Shown here piece after piece: positions 1 through 8,363 of a stretch of 64,000 bases of DNA; the first letter of the stretch is position 1, and each line of letters opens with the position of its first letter. The translations under genes were made by a program, and so were the position numbers. This DNA comes from Alkalibaculum sporogenes. Lineage in GTDB: Bacteria > Bacillota > Clostridia > Eubacteriales > Alkalibacteraceae. The notes beneath the pieces were generated by a model. It searched no databases. It was given only the letters and a program-made list of their open reading frames with translations, and was not told where the DNA came from. The DNA is taken from assembly GCF_009362815.1 (NCBI RefSeq), contig NZ_WHNX01000011.1, forward strand, positions 1-64,000, in the 5' to 3' direction.

Positions 1-746
1 AATGACAAGAAAGGATTCTAGTACCATATCAAAGGAAGTACGTAAACATTCAAAAGTTTCAGAACGTAAGAATATGGAATTTGCGCCTATTCCATGTGCG
101 AAGAGAAGAGAATGCGTGTTAATGTATCTGTGTGATCATAACTGTGGAACAGAGTGCAAAATATGCTTGGTATGAGATGCATAGACGTATGTAAGGTATA
201 TGAACCTATTCAATGTGAAAAACTGCAAAAACCACCCTATGTATGTAACGGTTGTGGAAAGCGTACTGGTTGTCTTCTTGAGAAAAGAGTATATTCATCA
301 AAGTATGCAGATGACTCATATAAAGGACTTCTAGTCTCATGTAGGGAAGGTATTAATCAAACACCTGAAAGTATTCAGAAAATGAATGATATTCTCACTC
401 CGCTAATAAAAAAGGGTCAGTCAATTGCACACATATATGCAAACCACGCAGAAGAGTTAGGATGTTCTAGAAAGACAACCTATACTTACATTGATGCAGG
501 TATCTTTGATGTCATAAATCTTGATTTAAGACGTCTTGTAAAATATAAAAAACGTAAAAAATCAACACAGAGCAGCGTCAAAGATAGGTTTCATCGTCAA
601 GGTCGTAATTATGATCAGTTCCTGGATTTGGGCATACCCCATTCGAACTGTCCCAACTTCTACTGGACAAGGAATTACATAAACAACTCCATCTTAAGGC
701 AATCAAACCAGATGATGTAACCCTTATGCCAGCATTATTAAGATAA
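1..746 (+). pseudogene. IS30-family transposase remnant, frameshifted and lacking the catalytic core
   Basis: Three reading frames together spell an IS30 transposase. Frame 2 (from the window edge to about 174) gives an N-terminal helix-turn-helix piece (STISKEVRKH). Frame 1 (about 154-621) gives the cysteine-rich linker and the segments INQTPESIQK, QSIAHIYANHAEELGCSRKT and GRNYDQF. Frame 3 (624-746) gives the C-terminal end, TPFELSQLLLDKELHKQLHL. The junction at about 622 jumps from the end of the linker straight to the C terminus, so the DDE catalytic domain (about 150 residues in the family) is deleted. There is also a frameshift near 160. The 5' end lies outside the window. This cannot encode an active transposase. 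The family is clear from the sequence; the exact IS type is not. Confidence 0.85.
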
Positions 747-1265
747 AATAGTCGTAGCACAGGCAGAGATTTTACTGTATAGAACTTAGTCTTACACTAA
801 GGCATGTGGAATTTAGTCTCGCACACTATTTTCAGATGCCTGTTTGCTATGCAGAAAAACCATGTTTTTTGTGCTAATACAGACATTGTAATATAAAAAA
901 AGAGTTTTGTTAAGCTCAAAAGTGGACGTTAGTTCCACAGAAAATAAGGGGTTATGAAAAACTGGAAGTTAGTTTTTCATTCAACCAGAACAATCAACCC
1001 TAATATTCAATGTGATTTACAAAAATATTATAATTTATAGATAGCGTAAGATATAGTTATAAAAAGATGAGACATGTCCCTATGCTACTATAGCCTATAT
1101 AACATGTGACACAAAATGATTTATCTACTTTATATGTACTAAAGCATATAATATTAATTGTAGCTTTTAATAAATTATTTTAACCATTTTTTTAAAATAC
1201 CTCTTTTAAATAGTAAATAGAAACCCTATGGTTCTACTAAAGGGAGGTGGGAGCCAATATCACTA
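747..1265. other. Gene-free flank of the IS30 remnant with two tandem hairpins
   Basis: No convincing coding region is seen. The segment probably includes the 3' non-coding end of the IS30 element. Two adjacent hairpins lie at 922-938 (arms GTGGA/TCCAC) and 955-979 (arms TGAAAAACT/AGTTTTTCA). Although their arms differ, both loops fall within the same motif, GGA(C/A)GTTAGTT. The rest, up to the sigma-factor gene, is AT-rich and presumably holds that gene's promoter, which I could not fix. Confidence 0.4.
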
Positions 1266-1766
1266 TTGTTATTAATAGATGCTTTTCAAAAAGATAACAA
1301 TACTTTTTTAGAAATTGTAGACTTATTCAAAAATTCGATAAAATTCTATTCTAGAAAATTAAATTACGATTGTGCAGAAACTGATTTAATCATTTTCTTG
1401 TTGGAATTATTGCGTAAAATAGATTTGAGTACTTTTAAAGCAAATGAAAGTCTTGATTATTATATAAAAAAATCAATTAAGCACGAATATATACGACTAA
1501 GTAAGAAAAAAATCACTGAATTAATAATTGAAAATGATTTCATTGAGGTAATTCAAGATGACCAATATAATGATCCATTTTCATTAATATATTTTACAGA
1601 TATGATAGGGAATTTATCGCAGAGAGAAAGTAAAATTTTAGATTATAAATATAATCAAAAATTCACAGATACAGAAATTGCATCGCTACTTGGTTTATCA
1701 AGGCAGACAGTTTATAAATATAGAAAGAAAAGTTTAGAAAAATTAAAAAACACAATAAATATGTAA
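1266..1766 (+). CDS. Orphan sigma-70-like factor (UviA/TcdR/BotR-like group)
   Basis: A 166-residue protein. The N-terminal part (about 10-85) resembles sigma region 2 of small clostridial sigma factors (IKFYSRKLNYDCAETDLIIF). The C-terminal part (about 113-160) is a region 4 helix-turn-helix (FTDTEIASLLGLSRQTVYKY). The two-domain layout and length fit the UviA/TcdR/BotR type, which usually drives toxin, bacteriocin or lysis genes; that link is family knowledge, not proof. The start is uncertain. A strong SD (AGGGAGGTGG, 1241-1250) is 15-18 nt upstream of the first TTG (1266), and no ATG lies between; an ATA at 1257 would be better spaced. No anti-sigma gene is next to it. The next gene on the same strand is a YbfG-like wall-binding protein, a plausible target. 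Confidence 0.75.
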   Translation: MLLIDAFQKDNNTFLEIVDLFKNSIKFYSRKLNYDCAETDLIIFLLELLRKIDLSTFKANESLDYYIKKSIKHEYIRLSKKKITELIIENDFIEVIQDDQYNDPFSLIYFTDMIGNLSQRESKILDYKYNQKFTDTEIASLLGLSRQTVYKYRKKSLEKLKNTINM

Positions 1767-1780
1767 ATAGAATAGATTTA

Positions 1781-1820
1781 TCACAGGACATAACCTATCA
1801 ACTCAGGTTATGTCTTGTGA
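1781..1820 (+). terminator. 16-bp hairpin after the sigma-factor gene
   Basis: Near-perfect inverted repeat with arms TCACAGGACATAACCT and AGGTTATGTCTTGTGA and an 8-nt loop, 14 nt after the sigma stop codon. There is no good T-run after it, so it may be a weak terminator or a regulatory/mRNA-stability hairpin between the sigma gene and the downstream YbfG-like gene. Confidence 0.4.
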
Positions 1821-1995
1821 GTTTATATAACTCTTACAGATTGCTAGAAAGTAAATTTCTATTATATCCAAAAAATAGTGTACAAAAATATATTACATAT
1901 CCTTATTAATAATTGTAATAAATTTCAACGAGTAATCTGCTCTTTGAATCCGTAATTAGTAATACACAATAAAATGATATAAGGAGGAAATATAA

Positions 1996-4152
1996 ATGGA
2001 TATAATGGTTTATGCTGCGCAGGCGTGGTTAAATTTAACCTATAGAGGAAGGATTGGTTATAATGAAATCCCAGAAGATGGAATAACAGGATGGGCGACG
2101 ATGTATGCTTTAACCAGAGCATTGCAAATAGAACTGGGAATAGCAGTTACTTCGGATAATTTTGGAAGCCAAACTATGGCAGCATGTCCTACGTTATCTG
2201 TAAATTCAATTCCTGAAGATATAACTGATAGCAATATCGTTAGAATTCTTCAGAGTGCCATGTACTGCAAAGGGTATAGTCCTGGAGATATTAGCGGTAA
2301 CTATACTGTTGCAACAAAAGATGGGATTCAACAAATGCAATCACATGCAGGGTTATCAAATACAGATGGAGTAGCAACTCCATTGATTTTTAAAGCATTA
2401 TTGACTATGGATGCTTATGTACTGTTACCTGGAGGAGATTCAAATATTCGCACCATACAGAGGAATCTAAACAGAGATTATTACCCTGCCATAGGAGGGC
2501 TCATACCCTGTGACGGTATTTATGGACGCAATACTTGTAAGGCAATGATTATGTCTCTGCAAATCAAGGGAGGAGTTGCAGTAGATGGTCTATGGGGTCC
2601 ATCCACAGTCGCAACATTACCTGTTTTAGTTTACGGCAATAGCAATAGAGATTATAATTATCTATTGCAATATGCTCTTTATGCCAATGGTTTTAGTCCT
2701 AATGGATTTGATGGTCTATTTGGAAACGGGTGCAGAACAGCTGTACAAAATTTCCAAGAGTTTTGCATGATTACGGTAGATGGAATTGTGGGAGCAAGAA
2801 CATGGGCGTCTTTAATGGTAAGTGCAGGAGACACCAGTAGATCGGCAACAGCATGTGACTGCAGTACAACAGTGACAGCACCACGGGCAGCAACTATTTA
2901 TAATAATGGCTATAGAATTGTAGGAAGATATCTTACCGGAGGCTGGAAAGAGATTCAGCCAGGGGAAATCCAAACGATATTTAATGCAGATTTAAAGATT
3001 TTTCCCATATATCAGACGTCAGGAGACTCTGCTGGTTATTTTAATTATTCAAGAGGTGGTGTTGATGCGGTAAAAGCAATTGTAGCTGCTAAGAAAAATG
3101 GATTTAAGCCAGACACTACAATTTATTTCGCAGTTGATTTTGATGCATTAGACCATCATGTAACAAACAACATCTTGCCTTATTTCAGAGGGATCTACAA
3201 TCAATTTACAAGTTCAAATCCCGGGTATAAAATTGGAATATACGGACCTAGAAATGTATGCTCTAGGATAGGAGGAGCAGGCTATTCAACCAGTAGTTTC
3301 GTCTCAGATATGTCTACAGGCTTTAGTGGAAACTTAGGATATAAACTTCCAAATGACTGGAATTTTGATCAAATACTAGAGTATTCTATTGGCAGCGGAG
3401 AGGGTCAGATCGCCATAGATAAAAATATATGTAGGGGAAACTATATGGGAGAGAGTAGCGTCATTGAATCTAGCGGAGTAACAACGTCAGATATAGTAGC
3501 ATTAGCGAATAATTTAGATGGAATAATGAATAGATTAGGAATCACATTTACCTCACCAGAAGCAGAGATTGTATTAATAAATACACCACTGGTAAAAATA
3601 AGTGCGAATTTTTCCGTATCTAGTGTGTTTAGCGAAGGCGATGGCCTATTGGTAAAGGTAGAGAATGGTCAGATTGTCAGTGCTGAAGGTGAAGTTTTTG
3701 ATGTTACAGGTGCATTTGATATTGATGGTGCAACTTTAGGAGCTAAAATTGCATCGTGGGAAGGTATTGATTTTAGTGTTAGTATGACAACGACACCTAC
3801 TGGTACCAAAATCAGATTAATCAATCAGTACAACGCTGAATACTTTGACCAAATAGGATATTTAACTGAACAATTGACGATAGAATTTAAAAGTCTTAAC
3901 GAAATCCTTTTGGAAACTCAAATTTCCGCCGCCTTTGATGATATATTGGAGTGGGTAGATGAGAATTCAGGTTTAATTCTTGGTATTTGTATTGTTGCTG
4001 TAGTTATAGCAATCATAGGTCTTTTGGGGATAGGAATAAGCACTATAGCAGCTGCAATAGCATCATTTGCATCAGCGCTGATGACTTATGGTATGATCAT
4101 TGTATTTCTAATGTTTTTTACTAACAAAATATTTGAAGAGGATATAACTTAG
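1996..4152 (+). CDS. YbfG-like protein: peptidoglycan-binding repeats, DUF1906 glycosidase-like domain, C-terminal membrane segments
   Basis: A 718-residue protein with a strong SD (AAGGAGGAAA) just before ATG 1996. Visible domains: an N-terminal segment and three peptidoglycan-binding_1-like repeats (about 70-280; markers such as VDGLWGPSTVATL, FDGLFGNGCRTAVQNFQ and VDGIVGARTW), then a DUF1906/Rv2525c-like glycoside-hydrolase-type TIM barrel (about 285-495; GRYLTGGWKEI, IYFAVDFDA, YKIGIYGPRNV). A further unassigned domain follows (about 500-650), and two hydrophobic helices end the protein (about 655-710). Length and order match Bacillus YbfG. No N-terminal signal peptide is visible, so the protein may be held at the membrane by its C-terminal helices or leave the cell by lysis. 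It sits directly after an orphan sigma factor gene. Its substrate is probably cell wall; enzymatic activity is not shown. Confidence 0.8.
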   Translation: MDIMVYAAQAWLNLTYRGRIGYNEIPEDGITGWATMYALTRALQIELGIAVTSDNFGSQTMAACPTLSVNSIPEDITDSNIVRILQSAMYCKGYSPGDISGNYTVATKDGIQQMQSHAGLSNTDGVATPLIFKALLTMDAYVLLPGGDSNIRTIQRNLNRDYYPAIGGLIPCDGIYGRNTCKAMIMSLQIKGGVAVDGLWGPSTVATLPVLVYGNSNRDYNYLLQYALYANGFSPNGFDGLFGNGCRTAVQNFQEFCMITVDGIVGARTWASLMVSAGDTSRSATACDCSTTVTAPRAATIYNNGYRIVGRYLTGGWKEIQPGEIQTIFNADLKIFPIYQTSGDSAGYFNYSRGGVDAVKAIVAAKKNGFKPDTTIYFAVDFDALDHHVTNNILPYFRGIYNQFTSSNPGYKIGIYGPRNVCSRIGGAGYSTSSFVSDMSTGFSGNLGYKLPNDWNFDQILEYSIGSGEGQIAIDKNICRGNYMGESSVIESSGVTTSDIVALANNLDGIMNRLGITFTSPEAEIVLINTPLVKISANFSVSSVFSEGDGLLVKVENGQIVSAEGEVFDVTGAFDIDGATLGAKIASWEGIDFSVSMTTTPTGTKIRLINQYNAEYFDQIGYLTEQLTIEFKSLNEILLETQISAAFDDILEWVDENSGLILGICIVAVVIAIIGLLGIGISTIAAAIASFASALMTYGMIIVFLMFFTNKIFEEDIT

Positions 4153-4156
4153 ATCT

Positions 4157-4198
4157 TAAAAGGGTGCCTCACAATAATGTTATGAGGCAACCTTTTGC
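4157..4198. terminator. Bidirectional intrinsic terminator
   Basis: Stem AAAGGGTGCCTCA / TGAGGCAACCTTTT between the convergent YbfG-like and YcxB-like genes, with A- and T-rich flanks on both strands. Confidence 0.8.
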
Positions 4199-4747
4199 TT
4201 ATACGAAATATCTTTTATATTTTATGTTGGTAGGATAGCATTTATTAATAATTAAATTAGTATAATGGGAAACAAGCTTACAGAATTCATCTATTTCAAT
4301 AACTTCGCAAGGAATATATATAATTTCGTCAGAAATTGTACGTATTATAACATAGGCATTGGTAACATATATATCATATAGAGATTTCCATGTAAAATAT
4401 TTTTTTCCATAACAAGTCTCTGTCTTTATTCCCGTATCTATTATCAAAAGGTTTGTTGTTTGAAATGTATTTTTGTATATATCCGATTCAAATACTCTCT
4501 TTCGCAAACTTTTCTTTAATGTTTTGTTTCTATATTTACTAAATATAATCTTATGAAATAAAAAAACAAATAATGTCCCAATCATTAAACCAACTCTCAT
4601 GGGTGAAAAGATTACACATATTAATAATAAGATTAATAAAGAGATAAGAAAAGGCTTTAACAAACTTCTAACGGCATCGGAGTTAAGTATATGAGAATGA
4701 TGAAACTGTAAAAAATTATCTTCGTTTATTTTGTAACGAACATCCAA
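4199..4747 (-). CDS. YcxB-like membrane protein, copy 1
   Basis: A 182-residue protein with two adjacent hydrophobic helices (about 33-68) after a short N-terminal arm, then a soluble C-terminal part. The C-terminal pattern (FTWKSLYDIYVTNAYVIIRT ... YIPCEVI) is that of YcxB-like proteins, a widespread Firmicutes family of unknown function with a PH-like C-terminal fold. The next gene upstream (4759-5298) is built the same way, so the two look like a tandem duplication followed by strong divergence. The 11-bp gap suggests co-transcription. Function is unknown. Confidence 0.65.
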   Translation of the reverse strand: MDVRYKINEDNFLQFHHSHILNSDAVRSLLKPFLISLLILLLICVIFSPMRVGLMIGTLFVFLFHKIIFSKYRNKTLKKSLRKRVFESDIYKNTFQTTNLLIIDTGIKTETCYGKKYFTWKSLYDIYVTNAYVIIRTISDEIIYIPCEVIEIDEFCKLVSHYTNLIINKCYPTNIKYKRYFV

Positions 4748-4758
4748 TTAATATCACC

Positions 4759-5298
4759 TCAACTAAATATTATATCTGGTACTTTACTACTGATTTTTAA
4801 GTCCGTGTTTTTTATTACCATGTCTAGAAAATTTTTTCGAATATCTTCTTTGATACTATTCGAACCAATAAAAATAAATTCTCTCATATATGTAGTAATA
4901 TAGATATTATTATTTATGAAATATAAATTTGTTAATGTGTTCCATTTAAAGAATACTTTACATAAATTTGTTATTAATTCGATTCCATCTTCATTTATCT
5001 TCAGTGATGTATGCAAAAAACAATTATCAAATATTTTTAACGAATACAACTTTAGAATATTATTTTTATAAATTCGAGATACGACAAAGGGAGTTGATGT
5101 GAATATTAAAAATAATACAAATAATCCTATTCGAGTATAATTATTATACGTGGTTACAACAAAAATAAGAAAATAGAATATGGCAATCAAATCTATTGTA
5201 ATATACCACCCTACATAGAGAGGTGTTTTTTTGTAATGCGATAAATAAAAGTCAATAAATTCTTTTCTCGTAACTTCATATTGTAGTTCTATTGTCAT
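4759..5298 (-). CDS. YcxB-like membrane protein, copy 2
   Basis: A 179-residue protein with a short N-terminal region, two hydrophobic helices (about 28-75) and a C-terminal soluble part (FKWNTLTNLYFINNNIYITT ... IFIGSNSI) that aligns with the copy-1 pattern W-x-S/T-L-x-x-(I/L)-Y. It has a clear SD (GGAGGAGATG) before its start. It is first in a probable two-gene unit with copy 1 and lies downstream of a blaR1-like gene on the same strand. The role is not known; the family assignment rests on architecture and the short motif. Confidence 0.6.
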   Translation of the reverse strand: MTIELQYEVTRKEFIDFYLSHYKKTPLYVGWYITIDLIAIFYFLIFVVTTYNNYTRIGLFVLFLIFTSTPFVVSRIYKNNILKLYSLKIFDNCFLHTSLKINEDGIELITNLCKVFFKWNTLTNLYFINNNIYITTYMREFIFIGSNSIKEDIRKNFLDMVIKNTDLKISSKVPDIIFS

Positions 5299-5350
5299 CT
5301 CCTCCTATTCTAAATAATTAATTTCTTGTTGTTTAAGTACAGCATAAATC

Positions 5351-6814
5351 TCAGAAATTTTGCGGGGGCTTTGTAGATTCTATAATATCTTCATCCACAA
5401 TTCTCAACAAATCATTAAACATCATCCCACCTTTTATATACTTATAGTAAGCTTCTTCCAAATCTTTATTATTCTTAGCATCCATATAAAGATTTTTAGC
5501 TTCATCAAGCCAATTATACAGAATAGGGATTTCTTCAACTCCTCCTTGTATTTTTTCTATATAACTTATATTATGTTCTATGTCAGGCATTATCAAAAGT
5601 TCCCAACTAGCCATATTACTATCTTTCAATGTTTGAAGATCTGCCTCTGAAGGCTTAGGAAAATCAAATACTGGAGAACCAGCTTTAATCGCATAGTGTT
5701 CTGTTAACTCATTTCCGAGCAATAATTTAAAGTATAGGAGGGTTTGCCTTTCTTCATCTGTAATCTCTTTGTTAACATCTATATCTATTAACAGTACTTT
5801 TATTTCAGACAAAGTTGGATCTATTGGGCTAGTATGATTGTTTTCTGAATTTGTTGAATTGAGAATATCTTGAGGAGAATTCAACAATAAACTTAAAGAC
5901 AAAATTAAAAGTACTACTGAAATTACTAGAACCGTTTTTTCGGTTTTTCTCCGATACTGTAGTATATTTTTTATCCGCTGTTTAATACTACTGCCTTTGA
6001 AAAATAGGGAAACTTGTTGATTCCCACTCGTATTTATTGCTAATAAGGTTTTTGAGTAATTAGTACGAATATCCTCTTCATATTTTTTTAAGACGCTTTC
6101 ATCACAAGACATTTCCATATCTCGAATCATCAGGAAATAGCAAATCCAAACAATAGGATTAAACCAATGAACGACCAACGTAATTGCAGATAATAACTGG
6201 ATGAGATGATCTTTTCTCTTAATATGGATTTGCTCATGTTTAAGAATATAACTGAGTTCTATTTCATTTAAATACATAGGTATATAAATTCGTGGTTTAA
6301 GTACCCCCAATACAAAAGGTGTCTTTATTTGATCAGATTCAAAAATATTTCCTTCTTTACATGTAGCTATTGCTACTTGCTTTTTAAGAATTCGATAGGA
6401 GGTTATTCCATAGAACAGAAAGGCAAAAATTCCCGCTATCCATACAAGAAGTATGATATCAACAATGGACAATGTAAATAAATGCGGTATTTTCGATTGC
6501 TGAAATGTATCAAGATTTTGTGATACTCCAATTTTTCCATTGCTTTGCCAAGTAGGATTCATTTCTATTGCCTCAATATCAGAAGCTCTTTCAGTAAAGG
6601 TATATATCAAATTATTTGAAGGTGGTAACAAGCTGACTTGGCTATAAAAAGAAAAGGGGGAAACCAATCTAAAAAAAACTACAGCCCAAAGAATATAAGA
6701 ATATAATTTGGGAGAATGAAAGAATATGAGTATTGAGCGAAATATTAAAACCACAATCGTAACATAACTTGCCATAAGACTCATGTTCAACACTGTAAAA
6801 AAGATATCTTTCAT
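5351..6814 (-). CDS. BlaR1/MecR1-family membrane zinc protease (M56)
   Basis: A 487-residue protein. Several N-terminal membrane helices (about 5-55 and 110-145) are followed by an M56 peptidase domain with the zinc motif HEQIH (in ILKHEQIHIKRKDH) and the downstream glutamate motif MEMSCDESVLKKY. A further helix lies at about 295-313 and an extracellular tail of about 170 residues follows. In BlaR1 proper the tail is a penicillin-binding sensor with an SxxK motif; here the tail is short and shows no such motif, so the signal is probably not a beta-lactam. The start overlaps the stop of the blaI-like gene by 4 nt. Such proteases inactivate the partner repressor on sensing a signal. Confidence 0.85.
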   Translation of the reverse strand: MKDIFFTVLNMSLMASYVTIVVLIFRSILIFFHSPKLYSYILWAVVFFRLVSPFSFYSQVSLLPPSNNLIYTFTERASDIEAIEMNPTWQSNGKIGVSQNLDTFQQSKIPHLFTLSIVDIILLVWIAGIFAFLFYGITSYRILKKQVAIATCKEGNIFESDQIKTPFVLGVLKPRIYIPMYLNEIELSYILKHEQIHIKRKDHLIQLLSAITLVVHWFNPIVWICYFLMIRDMEMSCDESVLKKYEEDIRTNYSKTLLAINTSGNQQVSLFFKGSSIKQRIKNILQYRRKTEKTVLVISVVLLILSLSLLLNSPQDILNSTNSENNHTSPIDPTLSEIKVLLIDIDVNKEITDEERQTLLYFKLLLGNELTEHYAIKAGSPVFDFPKPSEADLQTLKDSNMASWELLIMPDIEHNISYIEKIQGGVEEIPILYNWLDEAKNLYMDAKNNKDLEEAYYKYIKGGMMFNDLLRIVDEDIIESTKPPQNF

Positions 6815-7179
6815 CTCGTCGCCTCTTCAATCATTTTTTTTATTTCTTCCGCGTCTTTCAAAGAGAGAGTTTTATCATTCAAAAAAGCAGTAATAAAAGC
6901 TGGCAAAGAACCGTTAAATGATTTTTCAACTAATTCATTACATTCATACTTTTGCATATCTTCTCGTTTTACTAAAGCGACGACAAAAGTATTTTCATTT
7001 TTAACGATTTCTCGTTGTGCAAGTTTTCGTAATACAGTGTAAGTGGTAGACTTATTCCAAGCCAGTTTTTCCAGACATACTTTAACCAATTGTGTGGAGT
7101 TGATAGGTTCCAATTCCCAAACAATATCCATAAATTTATATTCCGCATCAAAAAGTTTGTTTTTCTTCATATTTACCAA
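6811..7179 (-). CDS. BlaI/MecI-family transcriptional repressor
   Basis: A 122-residue winged-helix protein of the usual BlaI/MecI length. The recognisable core is YKFMDIVWELEPINSTQLVK followed by NKSTTYTVLRKLAQREIVK. The C-terminal half would form the dimerisation region that the partner protease cleaves in this family. It is the first gene of a pair with the BlaR1-like protease (ATGA overlap). It probably represses its own promoter: a perfect 6+6 palindrome lies between the -35 and -10 boxes upstream. Targets outside the operon are unknown. Confidence 0.87.
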   Translation of the reverse strand: MVNMKKNKLFDAEYKFMDIVWELEPINSTQLVKVCLEKLAWNKSTTYTVLRKLAQREIVKNENTFVVALVKREDMQKYECNELVEKSFNGSLPAFITAFLNDKTLSLKDAEEIKKMIEEATR

Positions 7180-7212
7180 TTCCTCTTACTTTTTTATTTT
7201 GATACCAATTTT

Positions 7213-7241
7213 AGTTTATCTCAATAAACCTCACGAGTCAA
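7213..7241 (-). promoter_or_regulatory. blaI-like promoter with internal palindromic operator
   Basis: On the minus strand, TTGACT, 17 nt, TAAACT reads towards the blaI-like gene. The 16-bp palindrome GTTTATCTCAATAAAC (7214-7229; 6-bp arms, 4-nt centre) overlaps the -10 box and spacer, an ideal place for a dimeric repressor. BlaI-family operators are short inverted repeats in this position, though the usual TACA/TGTA core is not present here. Confidence 0.7.
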
Positions 7242-7368
7242 TATGTTATTAATTTTTATTAAATATTGTGATTAAATGTTTTATTCACTTGTTCCTCGCT
7301 AGATCAACTAGTTAAATACTTAATAAAACAGCACAAATAATAGAAATTTATTTATGCTGTTTAATTTA

Positions 7369-7968
7369 TTATCTCGTATTTATAGCATAACTACCAGAAT
7401 CCATTGTAATATCTCTTACTCGAACATATAGTCCAGTTGTTTCTATTACTATACCACTAGCATTTTTATAACCCCAACATCTTAGTCTATTGAAATTATT
7501 AAAATTAGCATTATTTGAATAAGTGTACCCTTGACCTCCTCCTATTATAACTCTATGGTTTTGCGGTAAAGTTTTTTGAGTTTGCCAATTTCCATTTACT
7601 AATTTTTCTAAATACGTTTCTTTTCTTAATCCGTAATGAGATCCACCTGCATATGCATAACTACTTCCATATACAGCTTTATTAAAATTAGGCAAAGAGT
7701 ATAATTTATCACCATATCCATTTACTACTTCGCCTTCTTTTGGGAAACCATAATTATCTGTAAACATTGAAGTCATTACAAATGATCCTGTATTTCTATA
7801 GATATAGAAGAATGTTCTCCATTGACCCGCTGCATCCACGCTTTCATCTGGAAATAAAAATATTTGTCCGTTTGTAACAGATATCGGTTGTTCTCCTATT
7901 CCCATTGGCTCATAAGTTCTTGAACTTGATCCTCCATTTTTATGCCTAAATATATAAGCAACTGCCAT
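7369..7968 (-). CDS. Hypothetical protein, unrecognised
   Basis: A 199-residue protein with a good SD (AGGTGAAATTAA before ATG). There is no signal peptide, membrane helix or cysteine motif. It is rich in Gly, Tyr, Asn, Arg and Phe, with many short aromatic beta-strand-like stretches (QWRTFFYIYRNTGSFVMTS; GGGQGYTYSNNANFNNFNR). That suggests an all-beta fold, possibly a lectin-, jelly-roll- or immunity-like protein. I do not recognise a family. It is a single gene, with the BlaI promoter region downstream and no partner upstream. It is clearly coding: full-length frame, SD, and no competing frame. Confidence 0.55.
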   Translation of the reverse strand: MAVAYIFRHKNGGSSSRTYEPMGIGEQPISVTNGQIFLFPDESVDAAGQWRTFFYIYRNTGSFVMTSMFTDNYGFPKEGEVVNGYGDKLYSLPNFNKAVYGSSYAYAGGSHYGLRKETYLEKLVNGNWQTQKTLPQNHRVIIGGGQGYTYSNNANFNNFNRLRCWGYKNASGIVIETTGLYVRVRDITMDSGSYAINTR

Positions 7969-8258
7969 TTAATTTCACCTCTATTTAGTGTTTGTTTTTG
8001 AATATATATTTCTTTAATATAAAAGGTAAAGATATATAGAATTGTAAATGTTTTTATTAAATATTATTAAATTTATATGTAAAACAATAGGGTATTTAAG
8101 GAATGCACTAAGAGGTTTTTTGTATGTATAAAATCAATGGTACAAATCGGTTGTCAAAAATTATAAAGATTGGTACACTTAATATCATTTGTTTTGTAAA
8201 CCTATTGATTATCATGTTACGTCATAGTGTATATTAATATTTCAAAGGTGATGATTAA
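7969..8258. other. Divergent AT-rich intergenic region
   Basis: The region separates the hypothetical minus-strand gene from the plus-strand GyrI region. A possible plus-strand -35/-10 pair (TTGATT near 8203, TATATT near 8230) precedes the small ORF at 8259. I see no repeat or RNA gene. Confidence 0.3.
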
Positions 8259-8360
8259 ATGAAGATTACACTTATGCGCTCAGATGAGAGCGATGATTAT
8301 TTATATTTTGTGAGTAATAAAAACCTTTTGACTCTCCAGTTACAGGAGCTTGTAGAATAA
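8259..8360 (+). pseudogene. 33-codon ORF, possible remnant of the N-terminal part of a regulator
   Basis: It has ATG, a good SD (AAAGGTGATG) and an open frame of 33 codons ending 3 nt before the GyrI-like ORF. The product is acidic and ends in a Leu/Gln-rich helix (LLTLQLQELVE). In MerR- and AraC-type regulators a helix precedes the GyrI-like domain, so this may be what is left of such a regulator. It could also be an independent small peptide gene. No family is recognised. Confidence 0.3.
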
Positions 8361-8363
8361 GTT

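Noticed and set aside
578-760. 60-codon minus-strand ORF
   Set aside because: It lies antisense to the C-terminal part of the IS30 remnant and has no SD or recognisable product.
1925-2122. 65-codon minus-strand ORF
   Set aside because: It overlaps the 5' end of the YbfG-like gene, which has a strong SD and clear domains.
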